DNA of 5,449 nt from positions 1 through 5,449 of the forward strand of contig CAMWLX010000251.1 in NCBI GenBank assembly GCA_947175225.1. The letters are read 5' to 3'. Under the pieces are notes generated by a model. The model searched no databases. It saw only the letters and a program-made list of their open reading frames with translations, and was not told the origin of the DNA. The stretch comes from an uncultured Porphyromonadaceae bacterium. GTDB taxonomy: Bacteria; Bacteroidota; Bacteroidia; Bacteroidales; Muribaculaceae. Made by a program: the position numbers and the translations under genes. Each line of letters starts with the position of its first letter. Within the stretch, counting starts at the first letter, position 1. This document shows, piece after piece, positions 1-5,449 of the stretch.

Positions 1-2
1 CC

Positions 3-599
3 TCCTATTATTCGGCTCCAGAATCAAAGAGTGCAACTCCCAATGCAGATGGCTTTATTGGGCGTTGGCTAATGCTTGAACCCATTGACAAACCTAACAG
101 AAGCAACACTGTCTTCACTGACTCATATTTGAGAGACGTCTTCAACACTGACAATTTCCCCGGACAACTATCTTCTTTGCCAAAAGACGGGGAGAAAGTA
201 AAAGTAGGTAAGCAAACTTTAAAATGGCATTCTCTCGATAGCAAGCTTTTCAATGTTAAACTTTTTAGATTTGCTACCGGTCTTGAAAAGCAATATTATG
301 GTGTGCTTTTCCGGGTAGTCACGGCAATTGACTGTGAGGAGGAAATTCCTAATGTCAGGATGTCTGTGGGTTCTAATTCGGCTTCTATGTGGTGGCTCAA
401 TGGAGAAGAAGCTGTCATTCTTTCGGGTGACCGCAGAATGGTCATGGACGATTGTTTGTCAAAACGCCTTACACTTAAGAAGGGGCGCAATATAATCAGA
501 GGCGCAATAATAAACGGACCCGGCATGAGCGATTTCTGCCTTCGCTTCCTGAACGAAAATGGAACTCCTATCACTAACTTCACTATCAGCAACATTTAA
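3..599 (+). CDS. C-terminal part of probable carbohydrate (acetylxylan/feruloyl-type) esterase, 5' end outside window
   Basis: The reading frame is open from the first complete codon at position 3 to the TAA at 597-599, so these are the last 198 residues of a longer protein; the ATG at 72 is internal. The visible part starts with a short polar linker, then a segment 'DGFIGRWLMLEPI' (about residues 16-28). A probable beta-sandwich follows, with 'SNSASMWWLNGEEAVILSGDRRMVMDD' around residues 118-144 (split here as a motif, not catalytic) and a final 'NIIRGAIINGPGMSDFCLRF'. The W-W-L-N-G-E core resembles the ligand-facing strand of jelly-roll domains found beside glycosidases and esterases. From memory, Bacteroidales proteins with this C-terminus are annotated as multi-domain xylan esterases, but no catalytic Ser-Asp-His set is visible here. 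The esterase call is therefore inferred from that family recollection plus the xylanolytic genes that follow 4 bases later. It could instead be an accessory domain of another secreted enzyme. Confidence 0.6.
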   Translation, partial: SYYSAPESKSATPNADGFIGRWLMLEPIDKPNRSNTVFTDSYLRDVFNTDNFPGQLSSLPKDGEKVKVGKQTLKWHSLDSKLFNVKLFRFATGLEKQYYGVLFRVVTAIDCEEEIPNVRMSVGSNSASMWWLNGEEAVILSGDRRMVMDDCLSKRLTLKKGRNIIRGAIINGPGMSDFCLRFLNENGTPITNFTISNI

Positions 600-603
600 A
601 TTA

Positions 604-2052
604 ATGAAAACTAATATAAAAAAATATCTCTCCATAGGTATACTCTGCCTCACAGCTGCGAGCTTGCATGCTCAGACAGGCGAACCATATATACACGATC
701 CTTCTACCATCATGAAATGTGAAGGCAAATATTATACATTTGGCACCGGAGGGGGCGGACTTATCTCGGAGGATGGCTATCACTGGCATGCCGGGGGTGT
801 TCGTCCCGGACGCGGTGCGGCACCGGATGTTGTAAAGATTGGCGACCGTTACCTCGTGGCATACAGTGCCACAGGCGGCGGACTGGGTGGTGGTCATAGT
901 GGCAAGGTATTGACCATGTGGAATAAAACTCTTGATCCCAATTCTCCGGATTTTGAATATTCCGAACCCATAGAAGTTGCATTTTCTGAAGAAAACGAAG
1001 ATTGTGATGCCATAGACCCGGGGCTGCTCCTCGACCCAACTACAGGGCGTCTTTGGCTATCTTATGGCACATATTTCGGATTTATCCGTCTGGTAGAACT
1101 TGATCCAGCGACCGGCGCCCGTAAAGAAGGAAACGAACCGATCAACATTGCCATAGATTGCGAAGCTACCGATCTGCTATATCGCGACGGTTGGTATTAT
1201 TTGCTCGGCACTCACGGCACTTGTTGCGACGGTCCGAACTCTACATATAATATAGTAGTAGGACGATCGCGCAATGTCGAAGGACCCTATCTTGACAATA
1301 TGGGGCGAGATATGCTCAAAGGTGGGGGCAAGATGGTGGCAAGCTCAGGCAATCGACGTACCGGTGCCGGACATTTTGGAAGATATATCGAGGATGAAGG
1401 GGTCGAGAAGATGTCGCTGCATTTTGAAGCCGACTTCGACCAGGGTGGCCGTAGTGTTCTCGCAGTATTGCCGTTATTGTGGAAAAACGATTGGCCTGTA
1501 GCAGGAGATCCTTTTGTGGAAGACACTTATGAGATAGAATCAGAGCGACGCGGCTATGGTCTTGAACTTGCTGTAGATTTCATCAGGATGCAAGGGGGAC
1601 TTCACAGATTCTGGGAACCGCAGACAGAACCCATAAAGCCTCTTGCAGACCAGACTCTCGAAGATGTGATCGACACTTGGCCATCAGGGGATATTGATGT
1701 CAGAATTGGCGACTACATGTTCCGTCCTCACCAGAAATGGACTGTGACTGCAGTCCCCGATGCTGGCGGATATCTTGGAGCACCTTATTATAAGATTACA
1801 ATTGAGGGGACAGACCGTGCTTTGGCAGCTACAGCTGACAAGGAGGTATCGACTGTAGAACACTTTACCGGTGCTGACGAGCAACTTTGGCGTATCGAGC
1901 AACTGATCGATGGAACTTACCGCATCATGCCTAAGTATATTCCCGGATGTGATGAAGAGCTTGCACTTGTCTCTATAGGAGATAGCACCCCCTCTTTAGG
2001 GAAGTTCGATTTCTCAAGCGACAACTCCAAGTGGAACTTTAGAAAACGATAA
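604..2052 (+). CDS. Secreted GH43 glycosidase, arabinan endo-1,5-alpha-L-arabinosidase-like, with probable ricin-type C-terminal domain
   Basis: This 482-residue protein probably hydrolyses alpha-L-arabinosyl (or beta-xylosyl) linkages in the periplasm. The ATG at 604 is chosen over an in-frame ATG at 559 because it directly gives a signal peptide (KTNIKK, hydrophobic core, cleavage likely after LHA, residue 23) and avoids overlap with the gene before. GH43 five-blade propeller features are visible: D32 in 'YIHDPS' as catalytic base, D75 in 'APDV', D138 in 'AIDPGLLLD' as the pKa-setting acid, and E187 in 'DCEATDLLYRDGWYYL' as the general acid. The stretch 'GTCCDGPNSTYNIVVGRS' followed by 'GPYLD' (205-231) is the signature of endo-arabinanases, and H257 in 'GAGHFG' matches their metal-site histidine. 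Residues about 370-482, with 'DEQLWRI' and terminal 'SKWNFRKR', resemble a ricin/CBM13-like trefoil. There is no lipobox, so it is probably soluble in the periplasm. The exact GH43 subfamily and substrate cannot be settled by eye. Confidence 0.88.
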   Translation: MKTNIKKYLSIGILCLTAASLHAQTGEPYIHDPSTIMKCEGKYYTFGTGGGGLISEDGYHWHAGGVRPGRGAAPDVVKIGDRYLVAYSATGGGLGGGHSGKVLTMWNKTLDPNSPDFEYSEPIEVAFSEENEDCDAIDPGLLLDPTTGRLWLSYGTYFGFIRLVELDPATGARKEGNEPINIAIDCEATDLLYRDGWYYLLGTHGTCCDGPNSTYNIVVGRSRNVEGPYLDNMGRDMLKGGGKMVASSGNRRTGAGHFGRYIEDEGVEKMSLHFEADFDQGGRSVLAVLPLLWKNDWPVAGDPFVEDTYEIESERRGYGLELAVDFIRMQGGLHRFWEPQTEPIKPLADQTLEDVIDTWPSGDIDVRIGDYMFRPHQKWTVTAVPDAGGYLGAPYYKITIEGTDRALAATADKEVSTVEHFTGADEQLWRIEQLIDGTYRIMPKYIPGCDEELALVSIGDSTPSLGKFDFSSDNSKWNFRKR

Positions 2053-2053
2053 T

Positions 2054-4558
2054 ATGAGAAAGACATTATCAATCGTGTGGGCCTTGTTTGCATCATCTCT
2101 TCTTGCTCAAAACCCAATAATTCACAACCAGTTTACTGCTGACCCGACTGCCCGAGTTTTCAACGGGAGGATGTACCTCTACCCTTCCCATGACATAGAG
2201 AGTCCGGTGGATGACTTGAAAGAGTGGTTTTGCATGGAAGATTATCATGTCTTTTCTTCCGACAATCTTGTAGATTGGACCGACCATGGAGTAATTCTAA
2301 CCCAAAACAACATCCCATGGGTAAAACCAAACTCATATGCAATGTGGGCACCGGATTGCGTAGAGAAAGATGGCAGATATTATTTCTATTTCCCGGCTTC
2401 TCCAAAGGATATGGAGCGTGGTTTTGGCATAGGAGTAGCCATAGCTAATTCTCCTGAGGGCCCTTTTATGCCTTTGCCTCGTCCTATCAAAGGAGTGATG
2501 GGCATCGACCCTTGCGTCCTAATTGATGATGACGGCAAAAGTTACATCTATTGGAGCGGTATGGGTCTATCTGTAGCCCCTCTAAAAGACAATATGATGG
2601 AACTTGACGCTGAGCCTACGCGAATACAGGGCTTGCCTGAAGGTTTTAAGGAAGGGCCATTCGCTTTCAAGCGCAACGGAATCTACTATTTGACATTTCC
2701 TTGGGTGAAAGACAAGACTGAGACCCTTGCATATGCTACAGCCGACAATCCATTAGGACCTTTTGAATTCAAAGGTATCATGATGGATGAGTCTCCTACG
2801 GGATGCTGGACCAATCATCATTCACTTGTAGAAAAAGATGGAGAATGGTACCTCTTCTATCATCACAATGATTATTCACCGGATATGGATAAACGTCGCT
2901 CAGCGAGAATAGACAAAGTGACATTTAATGCTGATGGAACCATCAATAAGGTGACGCCAACGCTTCGCGGTGTAGGAACGAGCAATGCAAGAAAACAGAT
3001 ACAGATAGACAGATACAGTGAAATAAGTCAAAAAGGAGTAGAAGTTGAGTATCTTGACCCAAAAGACACTTTCAAAGGATGGGCTGCGATATTCTCAAAG
3101 CCGGGTGCATGGGTACGCTACGATCGCGTTGATTTTGGGAATCGCCCTGTCAAGGAAGTCACACTGAAAATTAAGTCTCTGAAAGGGTGTGGAGTTAATA
3201 TCAGTAATGTCAATGGCAAAGTGATTGCCATTGTATCAGTAAAGGGAGCTAAAGATTGGCAGACAGCGACTGCTCCTATTGCATATTCTCCTCAGGGTAT
3301 CAGCGATATTATAGTGACTATGACAAAAGGATCTCGCGCAGAAATTGACTGGATAGGTTTTGATGCACTTCCTATAGAAGGCCAGGGCATCAATTCAAGT
3401 GAATATAGAAACTATTTCAAAGATCTTGGATATTCAGAAAAGCAAATCAACGATAAGCTCAATGAAATATTCGAAGGGGTGTTTTATGGACCCAATAAAG
3501 TATATTTCGAAGCAGATGACTCCACTGCTTACATCAGCGACATAAAAAATCATGATGTGCGCACTGAAGGAATGTCCTACGGCATGATGATAGCAGTTCA
3601 GCTTGATAAAAAGGAGATTTTCGATAAACTTTGGCGCTGGGCAAAAAAATATATGCAACATCAGAATGGACCCAATGACGGATATTTCGCATGGAGTTGC
3701 AAGACGGATGGGACGGCTAACGCTCACGGGTCGGCATCTGATGGAGAGCTATTCTTTATTACTTCCCTTATCTTCGCATCAAACCGTTGGGGAAATGACA
3801 CAGGGATTGACTATCTGGCAGAAGCTCAAAACATCCTCAACAAATCAATGCAGAAGACAGGCATGGACCGAGTGTCGCCACTTATCAATATAGAAGAAAA
3901 GCTTATCACTTTCACACCCGATCCTTGGGGCGGGAGCTATACAGACCCTTCCTATCATATCCCCTCATTTTATGATATATGGGCAGAATGGGCAAATGAT
4001 GAAAGAAGCAATTTTTGGAAGGCTTGTGCTGATAAAAGTAGGAAATATCTTCACAAAGCAACGCATCCTGAAACCGGTCTGACACCTGACTATTCTTCTT
4101 ATGATGGCACTCCAAGAGGGAGTAGATTCATCATCGGAGATGACTTCCGCTTTGATTCTTGGAGAGTTCCTCTAAACATAGCAATTGATTTTGCATGGAA
4201 TGGCAGCGATGCAGACTGGCAACGCGACTATGCTGACAGGATTCAAGACTTTTTCTACAATGAAGGCATCGACACTTTCGTAGACCAGTATAAGACTGAT
4301 GGGAGTGCTGTAGAAAGAGTATTGGGAGCTGGAGAGCATCAGGCACTTCGGCACTCCTTAGGACTGGTAAGCACGTTAGGAGCTGCATCATTGGCAGCCA
4401 CCGATCCAAAGTCGCGCGAATTTGCAATGTGCTTATGGGACTCAAAGCATGAACCATACGAAGACGGCTATTTTGATGCCTACTACGACGGACTCCTCCG
4501 GCTATTCTCATTTATGCTTTTAAGTGGCAACTATCAAGCCATTCCTCCAAGACATTGA
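2054..4558 (+). CDS. Secreted bifunctional GH43 - CBM6-like - GH8 (Rex-type exo-oligoxylanase) fusion enzyme
   Basis: An 834-residue protein beginning one base after the preceding stop, so probably translationally coupled. The signal peptide is residues 1-18 (cleavage likely at LLA|QN), without a lipobox. GH43 covers about 20-310: base D30 in 'FTADPTARVFNGRMYLYPS', 'WAPD' at 98-101, D152 in 'GIDPCVLIDDDG', acid E200 in 'FKEGPFAFKRNGIYYL', and H255/H256 in 'TNHHSLVEKDGEWYLFYHH'. A CBM6-like sandwich covers about 313-437 ('GAWVRYDRVDFG' at 351-362 is typical, ending 'IDWIGFD'). GH8 covers about 444-834: acid E505 in 'RTEGMSYGMM', D563 in 'GSASDGELF', and base D701 in 'FRFDSWRVPLN', an (alpha/alpha)6 barrel. 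GH8 members of this kind release xylose from the reducing end of xylo-oligosaccharides; GH43 members of this kind are beta-xylosidases or arabinofuranosidases. All catalytic residues appear present in both halves, so both are likely active. The exact GH43 specificity is inference. Confidence 0.92.
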   Translation: MRKTLSIVWALFASSLLAQNPIIHNQFTADPTARVFNGRMYLYPSHDIESPVDDLKEWFCMEDYHVFSSDNLVDWTDHGVILTQNNIPWVKPNSYAMWAPDCVEKDGRYYFYFPASPKDMERGFGIGVAIANSPEGPFMPLPRPIKGVMGIDPCVLIDDDGKSYIYWSGMGLSVAPLKDNMMELDAEPTRIQGLPEGFKEGPFAFKRNGIYYLTFPWVKDKTETLAYATADNPLGPFEFKGIMMDESPTGCWTNHHSLVEKDGEWYLFYHHNDYSPDMDKRRSARIDKVTFNADGTINKVTPTLRGVGTSNARKQIQIDRYSEISQKGVEVEYLDPKDTFKGWAAIFSKPGAWVRYDRVDFGNRPVKEVTLKIKSLKGCGVNISNVNGKVIAIVSVKGAKDWQTATAPIAYSPQGISDIIVTMTKGSRAEIDWIGFDALPIEGQGINSSEYRNYFKDLGYSEKQINDKLNEIFEGVFYGPNKVYFEADDSTAYISDIKNHDVRTEGMSYGMMIAVQLDKKEIFDKLWRWAKKYMQHQNGPNDGYFAWSCKTDGTANAHGSASDGELFFITSLIFASNRWGNDTGIDYLAEAQNILNKSMQKTGMDRVSPLINIEEKLITFTPDPWGGSYTDPSYHIPSFYDIWAEWANDERSNFWKACADKSRKYLHKATHPETGLTPDYSSYDGTPRGSRFIIGDDFRFDSWRVPLNIAIDFAWNGSDADWQRDYADRIQDFFYNEGIDTFVDQYKTDGSAVERVLGAGEHQALRHSLGLVSTLGAASLAATDPKSREFAMCLWDSKHEPYEDGYFDAYYDGLLRLFSFMLLSGNYQAIPPRH

Positions 4559-4571
4559 ATGATAATAAGAA

Positions 4572-4599
4572 GTGGTCCTTGGCTGACACCAAGGACCGC
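4572..4599 (+). terminator. Intrinsic terminator of the glycosidase operon, possibly bidirectional
   Basis: Thirteen bases after the TGA of the fusion gene lies an inverted repeat. Its core arms GGTCCTTGG (4574-4582) and CCAAGGACC (4589-4597) are perfect, with a 6-base loop CTGACA, and two further outer pairs (G-C and a U-G wobble) extend it to 4572/4599. On the + strand it is followed by ATTATTTGTGTTATTTC, which is only moderately T-rich. On the - strand it is followed by a comparable T-rich tract (ACTTCTTATTATC), so it may also stop transcripts from the convergent sigma gene ending at 4711. Confidence 0.82.
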
Positions 4600-4710
4600 A
4601 TTATTTGTGTTATTTCATGTATCGCTTGTGTATTTCAAGTATTAAAATATCTTTTTGGCTTACCTTTCAATTCAAATCCTTTTCCTAATATTTCTCAGTA
4701 GAAAATTTGA
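4600..4710. other. Convergent intergenic spacer
   Basis: AT-rich spacer between the operon terminator and the stop codon of the convergent sigma factor gene. I see no open reading frame of note, no RNA gene and no second strong hairpin; the sigma mRNA would therefore carry a 3' tail of about 110 bases if the hairpin at 4572-4599 is its terminator. Confidence 0.6.
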
Positions 4711-5220
4711 TTAATACGCAAATTCAGCAAGCTGCTCACGGAGTCTTTTTCTTGCGAAGAATATGCGGCTCTTCACTGTGCCCACCGGGAGATCAAGTTC
4801 TTCTGCGATTTCGCTATATTTATATCCCGCCACGTGCATATTAAAAGGAATACGAAACTCGTCATCGAAAGTATTGATCACCGCAGTGATTTCTTTTACT
4901 GACAGACTTCCTTCCGGAGTCTCAAGAGCTGATTCTTGTGAAGTATTGATATGGTAAAGATCATCAGTTGTATCTACAATTGTAGCCTGACGCACATTGC
5001 GACGATAGTTGTTGATAAAAATATTGCGCATGATGGTCATCACCCATCCTTTGAAGTTAGAGTCAGCAGTAAACTTCTCCTCGTTGTCGAGAGCCTTTAG
5101 TGTTGTGTCTTGAAGAAGGTCGGCAGCAGCTTCGCGGTCAGATGTCAGCTGATATGCGAAATTCAAGAGGTTTGACTGGAGATTGAGGAGGTTGGTACGG
5201 AATGAATTGTTGGATGCCAT
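4711..5220 (-). CDS. RNA polymerase ECF-type sigma factor (sigma-70 family, regions 2 and 4)
   Basis: A complete 169-residue protein of normal length for a minimal ECF sigma factor, which directs RNA polymerase to a dedicated promoter set. Region 2 covers about residues 10-75: 'REAAADLLQDTTLKAL' (29-44) is the core-binding region 2.2 and 'FKGWVMTIMRNIFINNYRR' (56-74) the -10 recognising region 2.3/2.4. A variable linker (about 75-107) joins region 4 at about 108-166, where 'YSEIAEELDLPVGTVKSRIFFARKRLREQL' forms the helix-turn-helix for the -35 element; in that stretch the recognition helix is near 146-160. The start at 5220 follows an A-rich leader without a Shine-Dalgarno sequence, normal for Bacteroidetes. 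It is transcribed toward the glycosidase operon and has no co-transcribed anti-sigma gene downstream. Nothing shows that it controls those enzymes; the convergent orientation argues against a joint operon. The stimulus and regulon are unknown. Confidence 0.96.
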   Translation of the reverse strand: MASNNSFRTNLLNLQSNLLNFAYQLTSDREAAADLLQDTTLKALDNEEKFTADSNFKGWVMTIMRNIFINNYRRNVRQATIVDTTDDLYHINTSQESALETPEGSLSVKEITAVINTFDDEFRIPFNMHVAGYKYSEIAEELDLPVGTVKSRIFFARKRLREQLAEFAY

Positions 5221-5260
5221 AATCTTTTATATTTTGTGGGTCAGCTTTCGCATCGCCGGG

Positions 5261-5310
5261 TTTTTAAATTGTTGTTATACCCCTATAACGTTACGATTTT
5301 TTAAATTGTT
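5261..5310. repeat. Two copies of a 13-base direct repeat TTTTTAAATTGTT
   Basis: Exact copies lie at 5261-5273 and 5298-5310, starting 37 bases apart, with the palindrome 5274-5289 directly abutting the first copy. On the sigma gene's strand they read AACAATTTAAAAA. Low-complexity composition makes part of the match easy to obtain by chance, but 13 identical bases with this arrangement suggests paired regulatory sites or a small duplication. Confidence 0.5.
5274..5289. promoter_or_regulatory. Perfect inverted repeat GTTATA-CCCC-TATAAC, possible operator or hairpin
   Basis: The arms GTTATA (5274-5279) and TATAAC (5284-5289) are exact reverse complements around CCCC. It lies 54-69 bases upstream of the sigma gene start codon, where a promoter, operator or 5' leader hairpin would sit. 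A second small perfect palindrome, TAACGTTA (5286-5293), overlaps its right arm. The function is unknown. Confidence 0.5.
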
Positions 5311-5319
5311 TCACATTTT

Positions 5320-5354
5320 TTTGCAACATCCGAAACACTCCGGCAATATTTTTG
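5320..5354 (+). promoter_or_regulatory. Candidate Bacteroidetes-type promoter reading right, out of the window
   Basis: TATTTTTG (5347-5354) matches the Bacteroidetes -7 consensus TAnnTTTG exactly, and TTTG at 5320-5323 could serve as the -33 element. The spacing between them is 23 bases, somewhat longer than the usual 19-21, which lowers confidence. If used, it would transcribe a gene starting beyond 5449 divergently from the sigma gene, with a start site near 5361 inside the 5352-5383 dyad cluster. Confidence 0.3.
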
Positions 5355-5383
5355 TAATACATTGATTACAAGTTAATTACAAG
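5352..5383. promoter_or_regulatory. Dyad TTGTAAT-N6-ATTACAA plus an extra ATTACAA half-site
   Basis: TTGTAAT (5352-5358) and ATTACAA (5365-5371) form a perfect 7-base-arm dyad with a 6-base spacer. The half-site recurs as ATTACAAG at 5376-5383, exactly 11 bases (about one helical turn) after ATTACAAG at 5365-5372. This geometry fits binding by a dimeric regulator with an additional subunit or dimer on the same DNA face. The protein is unknown. Confidence 0.45.
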
Positions 5384-5449
5384 CGATTAAATATTTATAT
5401 CATTTGTGAAACACCCTGAAATGATGATGCAACAATTTTGAAACAGAAA

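Larger units (their letters stand above)
5221..5449. promoter_or_regulatory. Upstream regulatory region of the sigma factor gene, no gene seen
   Basis: AT-rich 229-base stretch without a convincing gene: the only long reading frame, on the + strand from 5183, begins inside the sigma gene and ends at 5365 with a composition unlike protein. The region holds two dyads, a 13-base direct repeat and repeated GAAACA words, listed separately. On the - strand I find no TAnnTTTG element (no CAAAnnTA on the + strand), so the sigma gene is probably not driven by a canonical Bacteroidetes housekeeping promoter here. GTAACG (- strand, complementary to 5290-5295) resembles ECF -35 elements, but no clear CGTC-like -10 was found at the right distance. 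Confidence 0.6.

Noticed and set aside
72..599. ATG at 72 as a true start of a 175-residue protein
   Set aside because: The frame stays open to the window edge with protein-like sequence before the ATG, so the gene is cut by the edge and this is an internal methionine.
559..603. Upstream in-frame ATG at 559 as start of the GH43 gene
   Set aside because: It would overlap the preceding gene by 41 bases and put 15 extra residues before a textbook signal peptide; the ATG at 604 is better.
1261..1530. Possible frameshift, because a + strand frame overlaps the GH43 gene here
   Set aside because: The main frame is uninterrupted and carries the family motifs throughout; the other frame is a shadow.
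4131..4511. Long - strand open frame opposite the GH8 domain
   Set aside because: Composition is unlike protein and it lies wholly within a well-supported coding gene; it is a shadow.
5183..5365. + strand 60-codon frame across the sigma start and its upstream region
   Set aside because: It begins inside the sigma gene antisense, is rich in Phe/Ile/Leu from T-tracts, matches nothing recognised, and has no supporting context.
1..5449. Mobile element, CRISPR array, tRNA or phage gene
   Set aside because: No transposase, regular spaced repeats, tRNA cloverleaf or phage-like protein was seen on either strand.

Overview
The window looks like chromosomal DNA of a gut-type Bacteroidales bacterium (Bacteroides, Prevotella or Muribaculaceae-like; the sequence alone does not separate these). 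The signs are three carbohydrate-active enzyme genes packed 1 to 4 bases apart, genes without Shine-Dalgarno sequences but with A/T-rich leaders, and an ECF sigma factor of a type common in Bacteroidales.

Positions 1-4558 hold the 3' end of a + strand operon that looks like the tail of a xylan/arabinoxylan utilisation locus. In order it contains (i) the last 198 residues of a probable esterase-type protein cut by the window edge, (ii) a secreted arabinanase-like GH43 glycosidase with a probable ricin-type beta-trefoil C-terminus, and (iii) a secreted 834-residue fusion of GH43, a CBM6-like module and a GH8 domain of the reducing-end xylose-releasing (Rex) kind. Both complete enzymes have ordinary signal peptides with no lipobox, so they are probably periplasmic and finish off imported oligosaccharides. 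The fusion could trim a xylo-oligosaccharide from both ends: GH43 at the non-reducing end or on side chains, GH8 at the reducing end. The upstream esterase would remove acyl groups. No SusC/SusD or regulator of the locus lies in the window. The operon ends at a strong hairpin (4572-4599) that may also terminate the gene arriving from the other side.

Positions 4711-5220 (- strand) encode a complete 169-residue ECF sigma factor, convergent to the operon. No anti-sigma gene follows it on its own strand, because the next thing downstream is the convergent enzyme operon.

The last 229 bases (5221-5449) hold no convincing gene. They are AT-rich and dense in small symmetrical elements: a perfect hairpin/palindrome between two copies of a 13-base direct repeat, a second 20-base dyad with an extra half-site, and repeated GAAACA words. 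A candidate Bacteroidetes housekeeping promoter points right, out of the window. No canonical housekeeping promoter is visible for the sigma gene, which makes control by itself or another ECF factor plausible.

I see no tRNA, rRNA, CRISPR array, insertion sequence or phage gene. The most notable items are the GH43-CBM6-GH8 fusion and the structured region upstream of the sigma gene. I do not see clear evidence of an entirely new kind of system.
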